64,000 nucleotides of DNA from Bacillota bacterium (GCA_023388055.1 JAEWGW010000002.1:1-64000); one strand, 5' to 3'; positions 15,115 through 23,947 are shown, counted from the stretch's first letter. Made by a program: numbers and translations. Notes: generated from the letters alone by a model not told the origin.

Positions 15115-15187
15115 CCCTTCAATTTGGCTTCGCCAAATTCGAAGCTTCCACAGCATATCCGGCCTTCGGCCAGGACCATGCTGTTCA
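15115..15187 (-). repeat. two-hairpin dispersed element, copy 1
   Basis: Minus strand. Hairpin 1: ACAGCAT-GGTCC-TGGCC GAA GGCC-GGAT-ATGCTGT. Hairpin 2: CTTCGAATTTGGC GAA GCCAAATTGAAG. Same architecture as the copies at 28253 and 32631, with paired changes in both stems. It starts 3 nt past the stop of the small membrane-protein gene. Confidence 0.7.
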
Positions 15188-15189
15188 GG

Positions 15190-15468
15190 TTAAAATGGCG
15201 ACTGCGGCAGCTGCTCCGGTGTCAGCCATCCATACCCCAACGCCAAAAATGTATACAGCAGCGAAAAGAACAACGCCCCCACAAACGCCAGCACGGCAAA
15301 CCATACCCGGTATTTGGTGGTTTCCTCCCGCTTGAAATATTCCATGCCGATCAGCACGGCACCCAGCGAAAACACATATTTAAACGGGCCGCTTGTGTAC
15401 ATAAACATGCACAATAGCGCCGCGGCGGCTAGCATAAGCCCGGTAAAAAGCCACTTGCTGGTAGACAC
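15190..15468 (-). CDS. small three-helix membrane protein
   Basis: 92 residues, GTG start with GGAGG upstream inside the rpe 3' end. Three hydrophobic segments (WLFTGLMLAAAALLCMF, YVFSLGAVLIGMEYF, VWFAVLAFVGALFFSLLYTF) and a short polar tail. It begins immediately after rpe, so it is co-transcribed with rsgA-rpe. In B. subtilis this slot holds thiN (thiamine pyrophosphokinase), and nothing in this sequence resembles that enzyme. Family not recognised. Confidence 0.7.
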   Translation of the reverse strand: MSTSKWLFTGLMLAAAALLCMFMYTSGPFKYVFSLGAVLIGMEYFKREETTKYRVWFAVLAFVGALFFSLLYTFLALGYGWLTPEQLPQSPF

Positions 15469-15470
15469 AG

Positions 15471-16154
15471 TTACTTGCTCCTCCCTTCAAAACCCATCAA
15501 GCCGGATGCCCGGATGCTGCGGATGGCCTCCGCCCGGTCCTGCTCGCCGAAAACCGCATTGCCCGCTACCAGCACCTGCGCCCCCGCCTCAGCCACCATA
15601 CGGGCCGTTTCCGCATTGACACCGCCGTCCACCTCAATCAGCACGGACGTAAGTCCGCGGGCGTCCAGCATGTCCCTCAGGGCCTTAATCTTGCCGGTGA
15701 CAGCCGGTATGTACTTTTGCCCGCCGAAGCCCGGATTCACCGTCATCAGCAGTACCATCTCCACCTGGTCCAGCACATACTCGATTGACGAAAGCGGCGT
15801 CGCCGGATTCAGCACAACGCCGGGTTTTACCCCGTTTTCGCGGATAAAGCCCAAGGTCCGGTGCAGATGGGGGCACGCCTCGGCATGGACCGTGATATAA
15901 TCCGCTCCCGCTTTGGCAAAAGCCGGAATATACGCATCCGGATTTTCAATCATGAGATGCACATCCAGCGGCAGCTTGGTAACGGGCCGGATGGCTTGCA
16001 CCACCAGCGGCCCCAGTGTCAGATTGGGAACAAAATGCCCATCCATCACATCCACGTGTATAAAATCGGCTCCCGCCTGCTCCGCCTCCCGGACTTCTTC
16101 TCCAAGCCGGGCAAAATCCGCAGACAAAATAGAAGGGGCAATATAGATGGACAT
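15471..16154 (-). CDS. rpe: ribulose-phosphate 3-epimerase
   Basis: 227 residues, ATG after CGGAGGTATTGAT. TIM-barrel signatures: IAPSILSADFARLG, HVDVMDGHFVPN (metal histidine and catalytic aspartate), HLMIENPD, MTVNPGFGGQKYIP, and EVDGGVNAETA (second catalytic aspartate). It interconverts ribulose-5-phosphate and xylulose-5-phosphate in the pentose phosphate pathway. The start lies 1 nt from the rsgA stop, indicating translational coupling. Confidence 0.97.
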   Translation of the reverse strand: MSIYIAPSILSADFARLGEEVREAEQAGADFIHVDVMDGHFVPNLTLGPLVVQAIRPVTKLPLDVHLMIENPDAYIPAFAKAGADYITVHAEACPHLHRTLGFIRENGVKPGVVLNPATPLSSIEYVLDQVEMVLLMTVNPGFGGQKYIPAVTGKIKALRDMLDARGLTSVLIEVDGGVNAETARMVAEAGAQVLVAGNAVFGEQDRAEAIRSIRASGLMGFEGRSK

Positions 16155-16155
16155 A

Positions 16156-17082
16156 TCAATACCTCCGTTTCCTGTCCTTCATCTCCTGCAAAAAGATCAG
16201 ATAATGCTCATACCGGCTGGGGGCCACACGGCCGCTGCTCTCCGCTTCCTCACGGACTCTGCAGCCCGGCTCCTTGTGGTGAAGGCAGCCGCGGAAGCGG
16301 CATTCCTCCGCCAATGGCAGAAACTCCCGGAAGGTCCGGCCCAAATCCTCCGGCTCCATCTCCATAAAATCCAGCTGGCTGAAGCCCGGCGTATCCGCCA
16401 CCCAACCGCCGCCCGGCAGAGCCAGCAGCTCAACATGGCGGGTGGTATGCCTGCCGCGTCCGAGCCGCATGCTAATTTCCCCCGTCTCCAGGTTCAGCTC
16501 GGGCAACAGCGCATTCAGCAGTGTGGATTTGCCCACACCGGACTGCCCGGAGAATACGCTAAGCCGTTCTTTCAGAATATGCTGGACCGGCTCCAGGCCT
16601 TCCCCTTCCTTGGCGCTGGTTACGAAAACCCGGTAGCCGATCTCCTCATACAGCCTCTGCACGGCGCTGGAATCCAGCTGATCCGGCTCGTCCCCTGCTC
16701 CTTTGATCAAATCCTGCTTAGAGAAGCAAATCACGGCCTCCAGGCCGGAATGCTCAATATGCACCAGGAATTTGTCCAGCAGCTGCAGGTTCAAGGCCGG
16801 CTCATCCAGGGAAAACACCAGCACCGCCTGTTCGATATTGGCTACCGGCGGGCGGATCAGCTCGCTTTGGCGCTTGTGGATCTCGGTAACGGTCCCTTCA
16901 TTGTTCTCCGAATGCTCGAAGCTGACCCGGTCCCCGACCAAGGGGCTGATGCTGCGTTTCTTAAACACACCCCGGGCACGGCACTGCACGGTGGGAAGCT
17001 GGCCGTCTTGGCCAGGCTCCACTCCGTCCGGCAGCACATAATAATAACCGCTTAACGCTTTGACAATCAGACCATCTGGCAT
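16156..17082 (-). CDS. rsgA: ribosome small-subunit GTPase RsgA
   Basis: 308 residues, ATG after GGAGG. N-terminal OB-fold, then a circularly permuted GTPase with motifs in the order G4 (CFSKQD), G5 (VTSAKEG), G1 (GQSGVGKSTLLNALLP), G2 (TTRH) and G3 (DTPGF). The C-terminal zinc module has cysteine-rich CRFRGCLHHKEPGC. RsgA assists late 30S maturation and is inhibited by (p)ppGpp. Overlap-close to prkC upstream, as in other Bacillales. Confidence 0.97.
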   Translation of the reverse strand: MPDGLIVKALSGYYYVLPDGVEPGQDGQLPTVQCRARGVFKKRSISPLVGDRVSFEHSENNEGTVTEIHKRQSELIRPPVANIEQAVLVFSLDEPALNLQLLDKFLVHIEHSGLEAVICFSKQDLIKGAGDEPDQLDSSAVQRLYEEIGYRVFVTSAKEGEGLEPVQHILKERLSVFSGQSGVGKSTLLNALLPELNLETGEISMRLGRGRHTTRHVELLALPGGGWVADTPGFSQLDFMEMEPEDLGRTFREFLPLAEECRFRGCLHHKEPGCRVREEAESSGRVAPSRYEHYLIFLQEMKDRKRRY

Positions 17083-17087
17083 CTTTT

Positions 17088-19166
17088 TTATCCTCCCGAT
17101 GGGGTCGGACTTGGTTTAACAGACCCGGAAGGCGCAGCCTTGGTTGCCGCAGGCGAGGCTGAAGGCGACGGGCTTGCGCTGGGTGCTGGCGGCGAAGGGG
17201 ATGCCGACGGCTTTGTTTTTTGGTCCAAATAGTTCTGGTAATTGATGGTTTCCGAATCCCACAGGACATTGTCCCGGTAGATTAAAATGGTGGCGCTTTT
17301 TTCCTTGGTAAGGGTCACCTTGACATTCGTGATTTCGGAACCCGCTACTTCCATAGTGTTATAATCCTCATTTTCAACCCTGGCATCGGTAATCACGATC
17401 CGGAAGATGGAGGATTTTCCGCTGGTGGCAGCCGTCAACTTTTTGCTCGCCGTATAAGGCACAGCGTCCTTGGGCTGGCCGGAGCTGACGAACAGCTTGA
17501 TTTCCACGGAGGGGTCTACGGATTCACCCTTTTTGAAGGGATGTGTGTCCACAACACGGCCTGTGGAAATTTCAAAGCTTTCAATATTTTCTTTCCCCTT
17601 ATTCCCGGGGGCCAGCTTTAGCCCTGCAGCCATCAGCTTGGCCTCAGCTTCAGCTACTGTGCTGTTAATGAGATCAGGCATGACAATCATTTGCTTGCCT
17701 TTGCTGACGTAAAACTTGACTGTGCCTTTAACAGGATCGAAATAGGCGCCCACTCCCGGCTCCTGGCTGATAATCGTATCCTCGGGCAGGTCAGAAAATT
17801 GGGCTTCGGATAAAATCTGTTCCGGCTTTAAGCCTGCAGCCAGAAGCTCCGCCTTCACATCCTTGAAGAGCCGTTCCTTGTAGCTTTGCATCATCTGCTT
17901 CTCGGCGCCTTTACTGACCGAAAGGGTGATCTTGGATTTTTCCTTCAGCTTCACATTATCGGGCGTTTGCTTCGTGATTTGTCCCTCAGGCTTGTCGCTG
18001 TATTGAGGCTCCACCACTACCTGAAAGCCTGCTTGGGTAAGAAGACTTTCCGCTTCGGCCTGCATTTTGCCTACCACCTGCGGCACATCCACATCTCTGG
18101 GAATGATCTTGTCCTTGAAGCCGGGAATCACCCAAAACCACATAACCGCCAGAAAAACCACAAAAATACCTGTCCATATAGCCGGTGCTATCCAAATATT
18201 GCGCTTCTTCCGTGGCTCCGAACCGAACTCGTCCCGTTCATCCACTTCGAGTCCCACCCCCGGACGCAAGGCCGGCACAACCCGGGTGGCATCCGCGTCC
18301 AAGCCGTCATCCAAAAAAGTCAGCTTGGGTTCGTTGCGGCGTTTAGGGTCCAAGGCCGTCTCCAGGTCCTGGAGCATGTCGGTAGCGGACTGGTAGCGCT
18401 CGTCAGGATTTTTGCGCATAGCCTTCAGGATAATATTCTCCACACTTTGCGGAATCAGCGGGTTCACCTTACGGGGCTCCTCCACATTCTCCTGAAGATG
18501 CTTCAAGGCCACACTGATGGGGCTTTCCCCCAAAAAGGGCAGCTTGCCTGTCAGCATCTGATAGAGGACAATCCCCAAGGAATAGAGGTCTGACTTGGCG
18601 CCGGTGGAAACCCCCTTGGCATGCTCCGGGGAGAAATAATGGACTGAGCCGACAACAGATCCGGTCTGCGTGATGGTAGAGGAGGTTGTCGCCCGGGCAA
18701 TCCCGAAGTCGGTTACCTTAATACGCCCGTTTTTGCCGATCAGAATGTTATGGGGCTTGATATCCCTATGTATAATCTGATTATGATGGGCATGTTCCAA
18801 CGCGTCGCAAATCTGGGTGGCAATATGCAGGGCATCCTCTACCTGAAGCGGAGCTTTCTCCCGGATCAGGTCATTCAAGGTCATCCCTTCCACATATTCC
18901 ATCACGATAAAATGGTTGTCGCCTTCCTGGCCGACATCGTACATACTGACTACATTGGGATGGGACAAGGATGCGGCAGACTGGGCCTCCCGGCGGAACC
19001 GCCGGATAAACTCCTCGTCGTGGACATACTGCTGGCGCAGCACCTTCACGGCGACGTAGCGGTTGAGCAACAGGTCCTGTGCTTTGTAGACCAAAGCCAT
19101 TCCCCCGCCGCCGACCCGCTCCAAAATCTCATATCTTCCGCCAAGCGTTTCACCGATCAAATGCAT
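17088..19166 (-). CDS. prkC: PASTA-domain Ser/Thr protein kinase PrkC
   Basis: 692 residues from an ATG with GAGGGGTGAG upstream. The eukaryotic-type kinase domain (about residues 8-270) has GGGGMALVYKA (ATP loop), VAVKVLR (lysine), HRDIKPHN (catalytic loop), DFGIA and SPEHAKG. One transmembrane helix follows near residues 331-352 (APAIWTGIFVVFLAVMWFWV). Outside the cell are three PASTA-like repeats (about 360-570: VDVPQVVGKMQAEAE, then similar VMPDLINSTVAEAE). A proline/serine-rich tail ends the protein. PrkC senses muropeptides and drives germination and wall signalling. Paired with stp upstream. Confidence 0.95.
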   Translation of the reverse strand: MHLIGETLGGRYEILERVGGGGMALVYKAQDLLLNRYVAVKVLRQQYVHDEEFIRRFRREAQSAASLSHPNVVSMYDVGQEGDNHFIVMEYVEGMTLNDLIREKAPLQVEDALHIATQICDALEHAHHNQIIHRDIKPHNILIGKNGRIKVTDFGIARATTSSTITQTGSVVGSVHYFSPEHAKGVSTGAKSDLYSLGIVLYQMLTGKLPFLGESPISVALKHLQENVEEPRKVNPLIPQSVENIILKAMRKNPDERYQSATDMLQDLETALDPKRRNEPKLTFLDDGLDADATRVVPALRPGVGLEVDERDEFGSEPRKKRNIWIAPAIWTGIFVVFLAVMWFWVIPGFKDKIIPRDVDVPQVVGKMQAEAESLLTQAGFQVVVEPQYSDKPEGQITKQTPDNVKLKEKSKITLSVSKGAEKQMMQSYKERLFKDVKAELLAAGLKPEQILSEAQFSDLPEDTIISQEPGVGAYFDPVKGTVKFYVSKGKQMIVMPDLINSTVAEAEAKLMAAGLKLAPGNKGKENIESFEISTGRVVDTHPFKKGESVDPSVEIKLFVSSGQPKDAVPYTASKKLTAATSGKSSIFRIVITDARVENEDYNTMEVAGSEITNVKVTLTKEKSATILIYRDNVLWDSETINYQNYLDQKTKPSASPSPPAPSASPSPSASPAATKAAPSGSVKPSPTPSGG

Positions 19167-19167
19167 C

Positions 19168-19926
19168 TCACCCCTCTTTACCGGAAGCTTCCGCAGGCCG
19201 GTTCTCAATCAACACAACTGTCACATTATCGTCCCCGCCGGCCGACAGGGCGCGCTCCACAAGTTCGTCAACCTTATGCTCCAGCGAATGCTCGGATTGC
19301 AAAACCTCCAGGCATTCTTCCTCGTTCACCATATTGCTGAGCCCGTCGCTGCACATCAGGAGAATATCCCCTTCCGCCCAGCTATGCTCCACCACATCCA
19401 CCTGGACCTCGGTATCCGTGCCCAAGGCCCGGAGCAGCACATTGCGCCGGGGATGGTGGTCCGCTTCCTCCCGGGTAATCTGTCCGCTCTTCAGAAGCTC
19501 ATTCACCAAGGAATGGTCCTCGGTTAATTGAACCAAGCGGCTGTCCGCCGCCAGATAAGCGCGGCTGTCACCGATATGGCCTACCACCAGCTGGTCGGGT
19601 GTCGCCAGACTGACTACAACGGTGGTGCCCATTCCCCGCAGCTGCTCCCGCTGGGAGGCCTGCCGGTACACCTCAGCGTTGGCCGCCTCTACCGCCAGCC
19701 GGATGGCTGCCTTGCGCTCCTCCAACAAAGCCCCTTCGGGCAATCCGGACAACTCCTCCCGGATTTTTTCAATAGCCAGCTGGCTGGCAATATCGCCGGC
19801 TTGGTGGCCGCCCATGCCATCGGCAATAATGGCGATTACCGTACCGTATTTTTCCGGCAGGATCACCGCCCGGTCTTCATTGACCGAGCGGATTCTGCCG
19901 ACATCCGTTCTTTCCGCTGTCCGCAT
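19168..19926 (-). CDS. stp: PP2C-type Ser/Thr phosphatase
   Basis: 252 residues from an ATG with AGAGGTG; a GTG at 19935 is part of that site. PP2C metal and catalytic motifs: RSVNEDRAVIL, IADGMGGHQAGDIAS, GDSRAYL, CSDGLSNMV, GGDDNVTVV. It removes phosphates placed by PrkC. Its stop abuts the prkC start by 1 nt, so the kinase and phosphatase are made together. The B. subtilis equivalent is PrpC. Confidence 0.96.
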   Translation of the reverse strand: MRTAERTDVGRIRSVNEDRAVILPEKYGTVIAIIADGMGGHQAGDIASQLAIEKIREELSGLPEGALLEERKAAIRLAVEAANAEVYRQASQREQLRGMGTTVVVSLATPDQLVVGHIGDSRAYLAADSRLVQLTEDHSLVNELLKSGQITREEADHHPRRNVLLRALGTDTEVQVDVVEHSWAEGDILLMCSDGLSNMVNEEECLEVLQSEHSLEHKVDELVERALSAGGDDNVTVVLIENRPAEASGKEG

Positions 19927-19931
19927 CCTAT

Positions 19932-20981
19932 TCACCTCTGACTCGACTCCATATGCTTCGCCCGGAGCTGGCCGCAGGCGGCGGCAATGTCTCCGCCCTG
20001 CTCCCGCCGGATCGTCGCATTGATTTTGTTGCGTTCCAGAATTCGCTGGAAGTTGAAGATATCATCCCGGGTGGTTCTCACATAATTCCGCTCCTGGACG
20101 AAGTTCACCGGGATCAGATTCACATGGCTTAAGGGGATGGTTTTGAGCACCGACGCCAGCTCCTCGGCATGCTCTGCCTTGTCGTTGACGCCGCCCATCA
20201 GCGCATATTCAAAGGTCAGACGGCGTCCGGATTTTTCCGTATAGTGCCTGCAGGCATCCAGCAGATCCGCCAGGGGATACCGGCGGTTTACCGGCATCAG
20301 CTTGGACCGGAGGGTATCGTTGGGTGCATGGATGGAGATGGCCAGATTAATCTGGGTATCCTCTTCCGTAAACTTGTAGATAGCCGGAACGATGCCGCTG
20401 GTGGACACAGTGATGTGCCGCTGTCCGATGTTCAGCCCCTTCTCATGGGTCATGAGCCGGAGGAACTTCATGGTGGACTCATAGTTCTCGAAGGGCTCCC
20501 CGATGCCCATTACCACAATGCTGGATACCCGCTCCTCTGTTGCGTCAAGCAGCTGCTGGGACTTGACGATTTGGGCTACGATTTCACCCGGACGCAGATC
20601 CCGCTTCAATCCTCCCAGGGTAGACGCGCAGAAGGTGCAGCCGATCCGGCAGCCCACCTGGGTGGTGACGCAGACGCTATTGCCGTAGTTATGCTTCATG
20701 ATGACCGTTTCAATGGCATTTTTGTCCTGCAGCTCAAACAGAAATTTCACCGTACCGTCCTTGGACTGGTAACGGTCGATTTCCCGGAGGGTGACAAATT
20801 CGAACTGGGCGGCCAGCTTTTCCCGCAATCCCTTGGAGAGATTGCTCATTTCCTCGAAGGACGAAGCCCGTTTGACATAAAGCCAATCGAATACCTGTCC
20901 GCCGCGGAAAGCCTGTTCGCCGTTGTCCTTCATCCACTGCTGCCATTCCTCCAGCGAATAATCATATACAAAAGGCTTCAT
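19932..20981 (-). CDS. rlmN: 23S rRNA (A2503-C2)-methyltransferase RlmN
   Basis: 349 residues. Radical SAM motif CRIGCTFCAS (CX3CX2C), preceded by VCVTTQVG; MGIGEPFENY and the conserved VNLIPVN are present. The C-terminal cysteine that carries the methyl intermediate is in AAACGQLRA. RlmN methylates A2503 in 23S rRNA and A37 in some tRNAs. The ribosome site is weak (AAGCAGGTTGTGAG). First gene of the rlmN-stp-prkC-rsgA-rpe unit; its promoter may overlap the upstream terminator (TTGTCC-18 nt-TAATAT at about 21053-21082). Confidence 0.96.
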   Translation of the reverse strand: MKPFVYDYSLEEWQQWMKDNGEQAFRGGQVFDWLYVKRASSFEEMSNLSKGLREKLAAQFEFVTLREIDRYQSKDGTVKFLFELQDKNAIETVIMKHNYGNSVCVTTQVGCRIGCTFCASTLGGLKRDLRPGEIVAQIVKSQQLLDATEERVSSIVVMGIGEPFENYESTMKFLRLMTHEKGLNIGQRHITVSTSGIVPAIYKFTEEDTQINLAISIHAPNDTLRSKLMPVNRRYPLADLLDACRHYTEKSGRRLTFEYALMGGVNDKAEHAEELASVLKTIPLSHVNLIPVNFVQERNYVRTTRDDIFNFQRILERNKINATIRREQGGDIAAACGQLRAKHMESSQR

Positions 20982-21066
20982 ATTCTCACAACCTGCTTTT
21001 TTAGATTTCGTATCCCGTGAGTTTGTCCGGCGTACTCCCGGACCGTCTCCACTATATTATTGTAAC

Positions 21067-21095
21067 GAAAAAAGGCGGGACAACGCAATCCCGCC
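21067..21095 (-). terminator. terminator between rsmB and rlmN
   Basis: Minus strand: GGCGGGA ... TCCCGCC hairpin, then TTTTTTCG. It separates the coaBC-rsmB unit from the rlmN unit. Confidence 0.75.
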
Positions 21096-21099
21096 CCGC

Positions 21100-21340
21100 C
21101 TCTGCCGGAAAAAGTTCCTTGGCGGACCGTGGTTCCGCTAATTGGCGGGAAACCGCCGGTTTCCCTTTTACACGGACTCAGAAGCCGCTATTTACTGAAA
21201 ATCAGGGGATTTGAGCCCACATGGAGCCAAATAACGGATCCTCTGTCCGCGAAAATCACAAAACCGGTTAAATGAGCTAAATAGCGGATCGTAGGTCCGT
21301 ATCATCATAACCGTTAACCGTGGGAACCCGACTGGGCATC
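21100..21340. repeat. degenerate intergenic repeat tract
   Basis: No gene between rsmB and the terminator. At least three imperfect units: GGACTCAGAAGCCGCTATT, TAACGGATCCTCTGTCCGCG, TAGCGGATCGTAGGTCCG. They are the same family as 8535-8785. Ends at the rsmB 3' side with a GGGAACCCGACTGGGCATCC palindromic stretch. Confidence 0.55.
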
Positions 21341-21366
21341 CCAATCGGGCAGCTGGACAGAGAACC

Positions 21367-22749
21367 TTACCCCTGCCGCCGCAAACGGGCAATAAAGAAG
21401 CCGTCCGAGCCGTAGTCCTGGGGCAGGAGCTGCAGCATACCCGCCGCGCCAGCCTCTGCCGCTTTACCCGCCGGAAGCAGCCCCTCCGGGAACGGCTCCA
21501 GCCCGAAGCCCGGCTCCTCGGCCAGGAAACGCTGCACCTGCTCGGCGTTTTCCTCCGGCTCCGTGGTGCAGGTGCTGTAAACCAGCACACCATCCGGCTT
21601 CAGCAGCTTGTGAACGGACTGCAGAATGCTCCATTGAAGACCTGCGATCTCTGCAATGTCCCCTTCCGTTTTCGTCCACTTCAAATCCGGCTTGCGCCCG
21701 ATGACTCCCAGACCTGAGCATGGCGCATCCAATAGGATCCGGTCGAAGCTGGCGGCGGGAAACCTCTCGTCCAGCTTCCGGGCATCCGATACAACAGTCC
21801 GGATGTTCCGCAGCCCCAGTCGGTTGGCTTGGTCCCGGATCAGAGCCTCCTTGTGCTCATGGAGATCCGCTGCCACTACCTCACCCTTGCCCTCCATCAG
21901 CTCGGCCATATGGACCGTTTTTCCTCCGGGGGCGGCGCAGCAGTCCAGCACACGCATCCCTGCTTCCGGAGCCACAACACGGGCTACCAGCATGGAGCTT
22001 TCATCCTGGATGGAGAATTCCCCTGCGGCGAACAGCGGATGCCCGCCAAGCCTGCCGCCGGAAACAGCCACCAACCCATCCGGCGCAAGCAGGGAGGGTT
22101 GTGTTTCCACTCCGGCATCCGCCAACCGCCCGGCAAGCGCGTCACGCCCGCCCTTGAGCGGGTTCACACGCAGGCTGACCCTGGGCGGCTCGTTGTTGGT
22201 CCGGCACATGGCACGGGCCTCTTCCTCGCCGTAGCGGGCGAACCAGCGTTTAACCATCCATTCCGGATGGGATTCCTCCAATGCGAGCCGCTGCACGGGT
22301 GGCAGGCCCTCCGGCAGCGTCAAACGTTCCTTCTCCCGCAGCACATTGCGGAGAATACCGTTGACCAAGCCAGCGATGCCCGCATGGCCCCGGCGTTTGG
22401 CCAGCTCCACCGCCTCGTTGACGGCAGCATGGGGTGGAATCCGGTCCAGATACCGGATTTGGTAAAAACTCAAGCGAAGAAGGCTCCGAACCCACGGTTG
22501 GAGCCTTTCCAGTCCTTTGGAGGCAAAACGCCCCAGAAAATAATCTATGGTGTTCAGCCGCTGGATGGTGCCGTAAACCAGCTCTGTGGCCAAAGCCGCC
22601 TCCTGGCGCTCCAGCTTCAGCTTCTCCAGCGTTTGGTTCAAGAGCAGATTGCTGTAAGCCTGATCCTGCTCCACCCGGGTCAGCACATCCATGGCCGCTT
22701 CGCGTGCCCCGGGTTTCTTTCCCGGACGATTCATCGAACCTTTAGTCAA
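21367..22749 (-). CDS. rsmB: 16S rRNA (C967-C5)-methyltransferase RsmB
   Basis: 460 residues. A TTG start with AGGAGG at 9 nt is preferred over the ATG 15 nt further in. The N-terminal NusB-like helical domain (LTRVEQDQAYSNLLLNQTL) is followed by a Rossmann methyltransferase: DCCAAPGGKTVHMAEL (SAM motif), DLHEHK, and LDAPCSGLGVIGRKPDLKW with the PC catalytic motif. The second catalytic cysteine is in VYSTCTTEPEEN. Makes m5C967 in 16S rRNA. Last gene of the operon with fmt. Confidence 0.95.
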   Translation of the reverse strand: MTKGSMNRPGKKPGAREAAMDVLTRVEQDQAYSNLLLNQTLEKLKLERQEAALATELVYGTIQRLNTIDYFLGRFASKGLERLQPWVRSLLRLSFYQIRYLDRIPPHAAVNEAVELAKRRGHAGIAGLVNGILRNVLREKERLTLPEGLPPVQRLALEESHPEWMVKRWFARYGEEEARAMCRTNNEPPRVSLRVNPLKGGRDALAGRLADAGVETQPSLLAPDGLVAVSGGRLGGHPLFAAGEFSIQDESSMLVARVVAPEAGMRVLDCCAAPGGKTVHMAELMEGKGEVVAADLHEHKEALIRDQANRLGLRNIRTVVSDARKLDERFPAASFDRILLDAPCSGLGVIGRKPDLKWTKTEGDIAEIAGLQWSILQSVHKLLKPDGVLVYSTCTTEPEENAEQVQRFLAEEPGFGLEPFPEGLLPAGKAAEAGAAGMLQLLPQDYGSDGFFIARLRRQG

Positions 22750-22778
22750 CGTCTTGCTCCTCCTGATCCATGATAAAC

Positions 22779-22961
22779 TTAAAGCCCGCCGTCCGGCGGA
22801 CCGGCTGCGATCCTGTCCCCTTGGGCGGGCGGTGCGGAAACCACCAAAAATTCAACAGGATTCCCCGACAGATTCATCATCTGATGGGGAATGCCCGGGG
22901 GAATTTCCAATCCCTCCTGGGGATTCAGCACAGTCTGCACCCCAACTAAAATGCTCCGCAT
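22779..22961 (-). CDS. truncated cupin-like protein between fmt and rsmB
   Basis: 60 residues. The ATG overlaps the fmt stop (TAATG), so it is translationally coupled. The sequence GLEIPPGIPHQMMN ... VEFLVVSAPPAQGD is the second conserved cupin motif with its PPG.PH metal histidine and the usual C-terminal strands. The first cupin motif (GxxxHxHxxxxE) is absent because the frame starts too late. Small cupins are normally about 100-120 residues, so this is a half domain: either a decayed remnant or a genuine short protein that must dimerise. Not part of the B. subtilis fmt operon. Confidence 0.5.
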   Translation of the reverse strand: MRSILVGVQTVLNPQEGLEIPPGIPHQMMNLSGNPVEFLVVSAPPAQGDRIAAGPPDGGL

Positions 22962-23947
22962 TATTCCGGCTTATTTTCATTTGGTGTTTCCTTCTGCCCC
23001 AGCACATCTCCCGGCTTCATGGTTGTTCCCATCCGGAACTGGGAAACGGGCATGGCTTTTTTGCCTGCGGGCTGCACCTCGGTCAGCAAAACCGGGCCGT
23101 CCTGGGCCATAACCAGAATGCCCTGGTCCTCCACGGCCAGCACCGTCCCCGGCAGGGCCGGTGTGCCGCCGGCTTTGCCCGGCTCAGGCAGGCGCGCTGC
23201 CCACAGCTTGAAGATCTCACCGTTCCAGGTGGTGGAGGCCACTGGCCAGGGACTAAGCCCCCGGATATGGTTCCATACCATCCGCGCCGGGCGGTTCCAA
23301 TCCACAAATTCATCCTCCCGGCGGATATTGGGGGCCAGGATGGCTTCCTCATGCTTCTGCGGCTCCGCCTGAATCCGTCCGGCCAGGAGCTCCGGCAGGG
23401 TACGCCGCAGAAGCTCCGCACCCTCCCGGGCCAGCTTGTCGAACAGAATCCCGGTATTGTCCTCGTCAAGGATGGGAATGGCCACACGGGAGATCATATC
23501 CCCCGTATCCATCCCCTTCGCCATGTAAATGAGGGTCACGCCTGTTTCCGCCTCACCGGCCATCACCGCATGATGGATGGGAGCGCCGCCTCTATATTTC
23601 GGAAGCAGGGAGGCGTGGACGTTGATGCAGCCGTATCTGGGCATCTCCAGCACTGCGTTGGGCAGAAACTGCCCGAAGGCAGCGGTAACGATCAGATCGG
23701 GCTTGTAATCAGCTACATGCCCAACGGCTTCCTCAAGCCGGATCCGTTCCGGCTGGAAGACGGGAATTCCGGCGCGAAGTGCTGCTTCCTTCACCGGAGG
23801 CGGGGTCAAAACCCGCTTACGGCCCTTGGGGCGGTCCGGCTGGGTAACGGCAAGCACCACCTGATACCCTTCCTCCAGCAGCACCTGCAGGGAAGGAACA
23901 GCAAAATCCGGGGTACCCATAAACACAATCCGGAGAGTATCCTTCAC
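22961..23947 (-). CDS. fmt: methionyl-tRNA formyltransferase
   Basis: 328 residues, GTG start overlapping the def stop (GTGA), with GGAGGAAG upstream in the def coding sequence. Motifs: RIVFMGTPDFAVPSLQ, the folate-binding and catalytic region CINVHASLLPKYRGGAPIHH (N, H and the SLLPKYRG loop), and ITLIYMA-like VTLIYMAKGMDTGDM with catalytic aspartate. The C-terminal OB-like tRNA-binding domain is complete. It formylates initiator Met-tRNA, the substrate later deformylated by the adjacent def product. Confidence 0.96.
   Translation of the reverse strand: MKDTLRIVFMGTPDFAVPSLQVLLEEGYQVVLAVTQPDRPKGRKRVLTPPPVKEAALRAGIPVFQPERIRLEEAVGHVADYKPDLIVTAAFGQFLPNAVLEMPRYGCINVHASLLPKYRGGAPIHHAVMAGEAETGVTLIYMAKGMDTGDMISRVAIPILDEDNTGILFDKLAREGAELLRRTLPELLAGRIQAEPQKHEEAILAPNIRREDEFVDWNRPARMVWNHIRGLSPWPVASTTWNGEIFKLWAARLPEPGKAGGTPALPGTVLAVEDQGILVMAQDGPVLLTEVQPAGKKAMPVSQFRMGTTMKPGDVLGQKETPNENKPE

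Noticed and set aside
21192..21593. 133-codon minus-strand frame over the rsmB end
   Set aside because: Overlaps rsmB in another frame and continues into repeat sequence.
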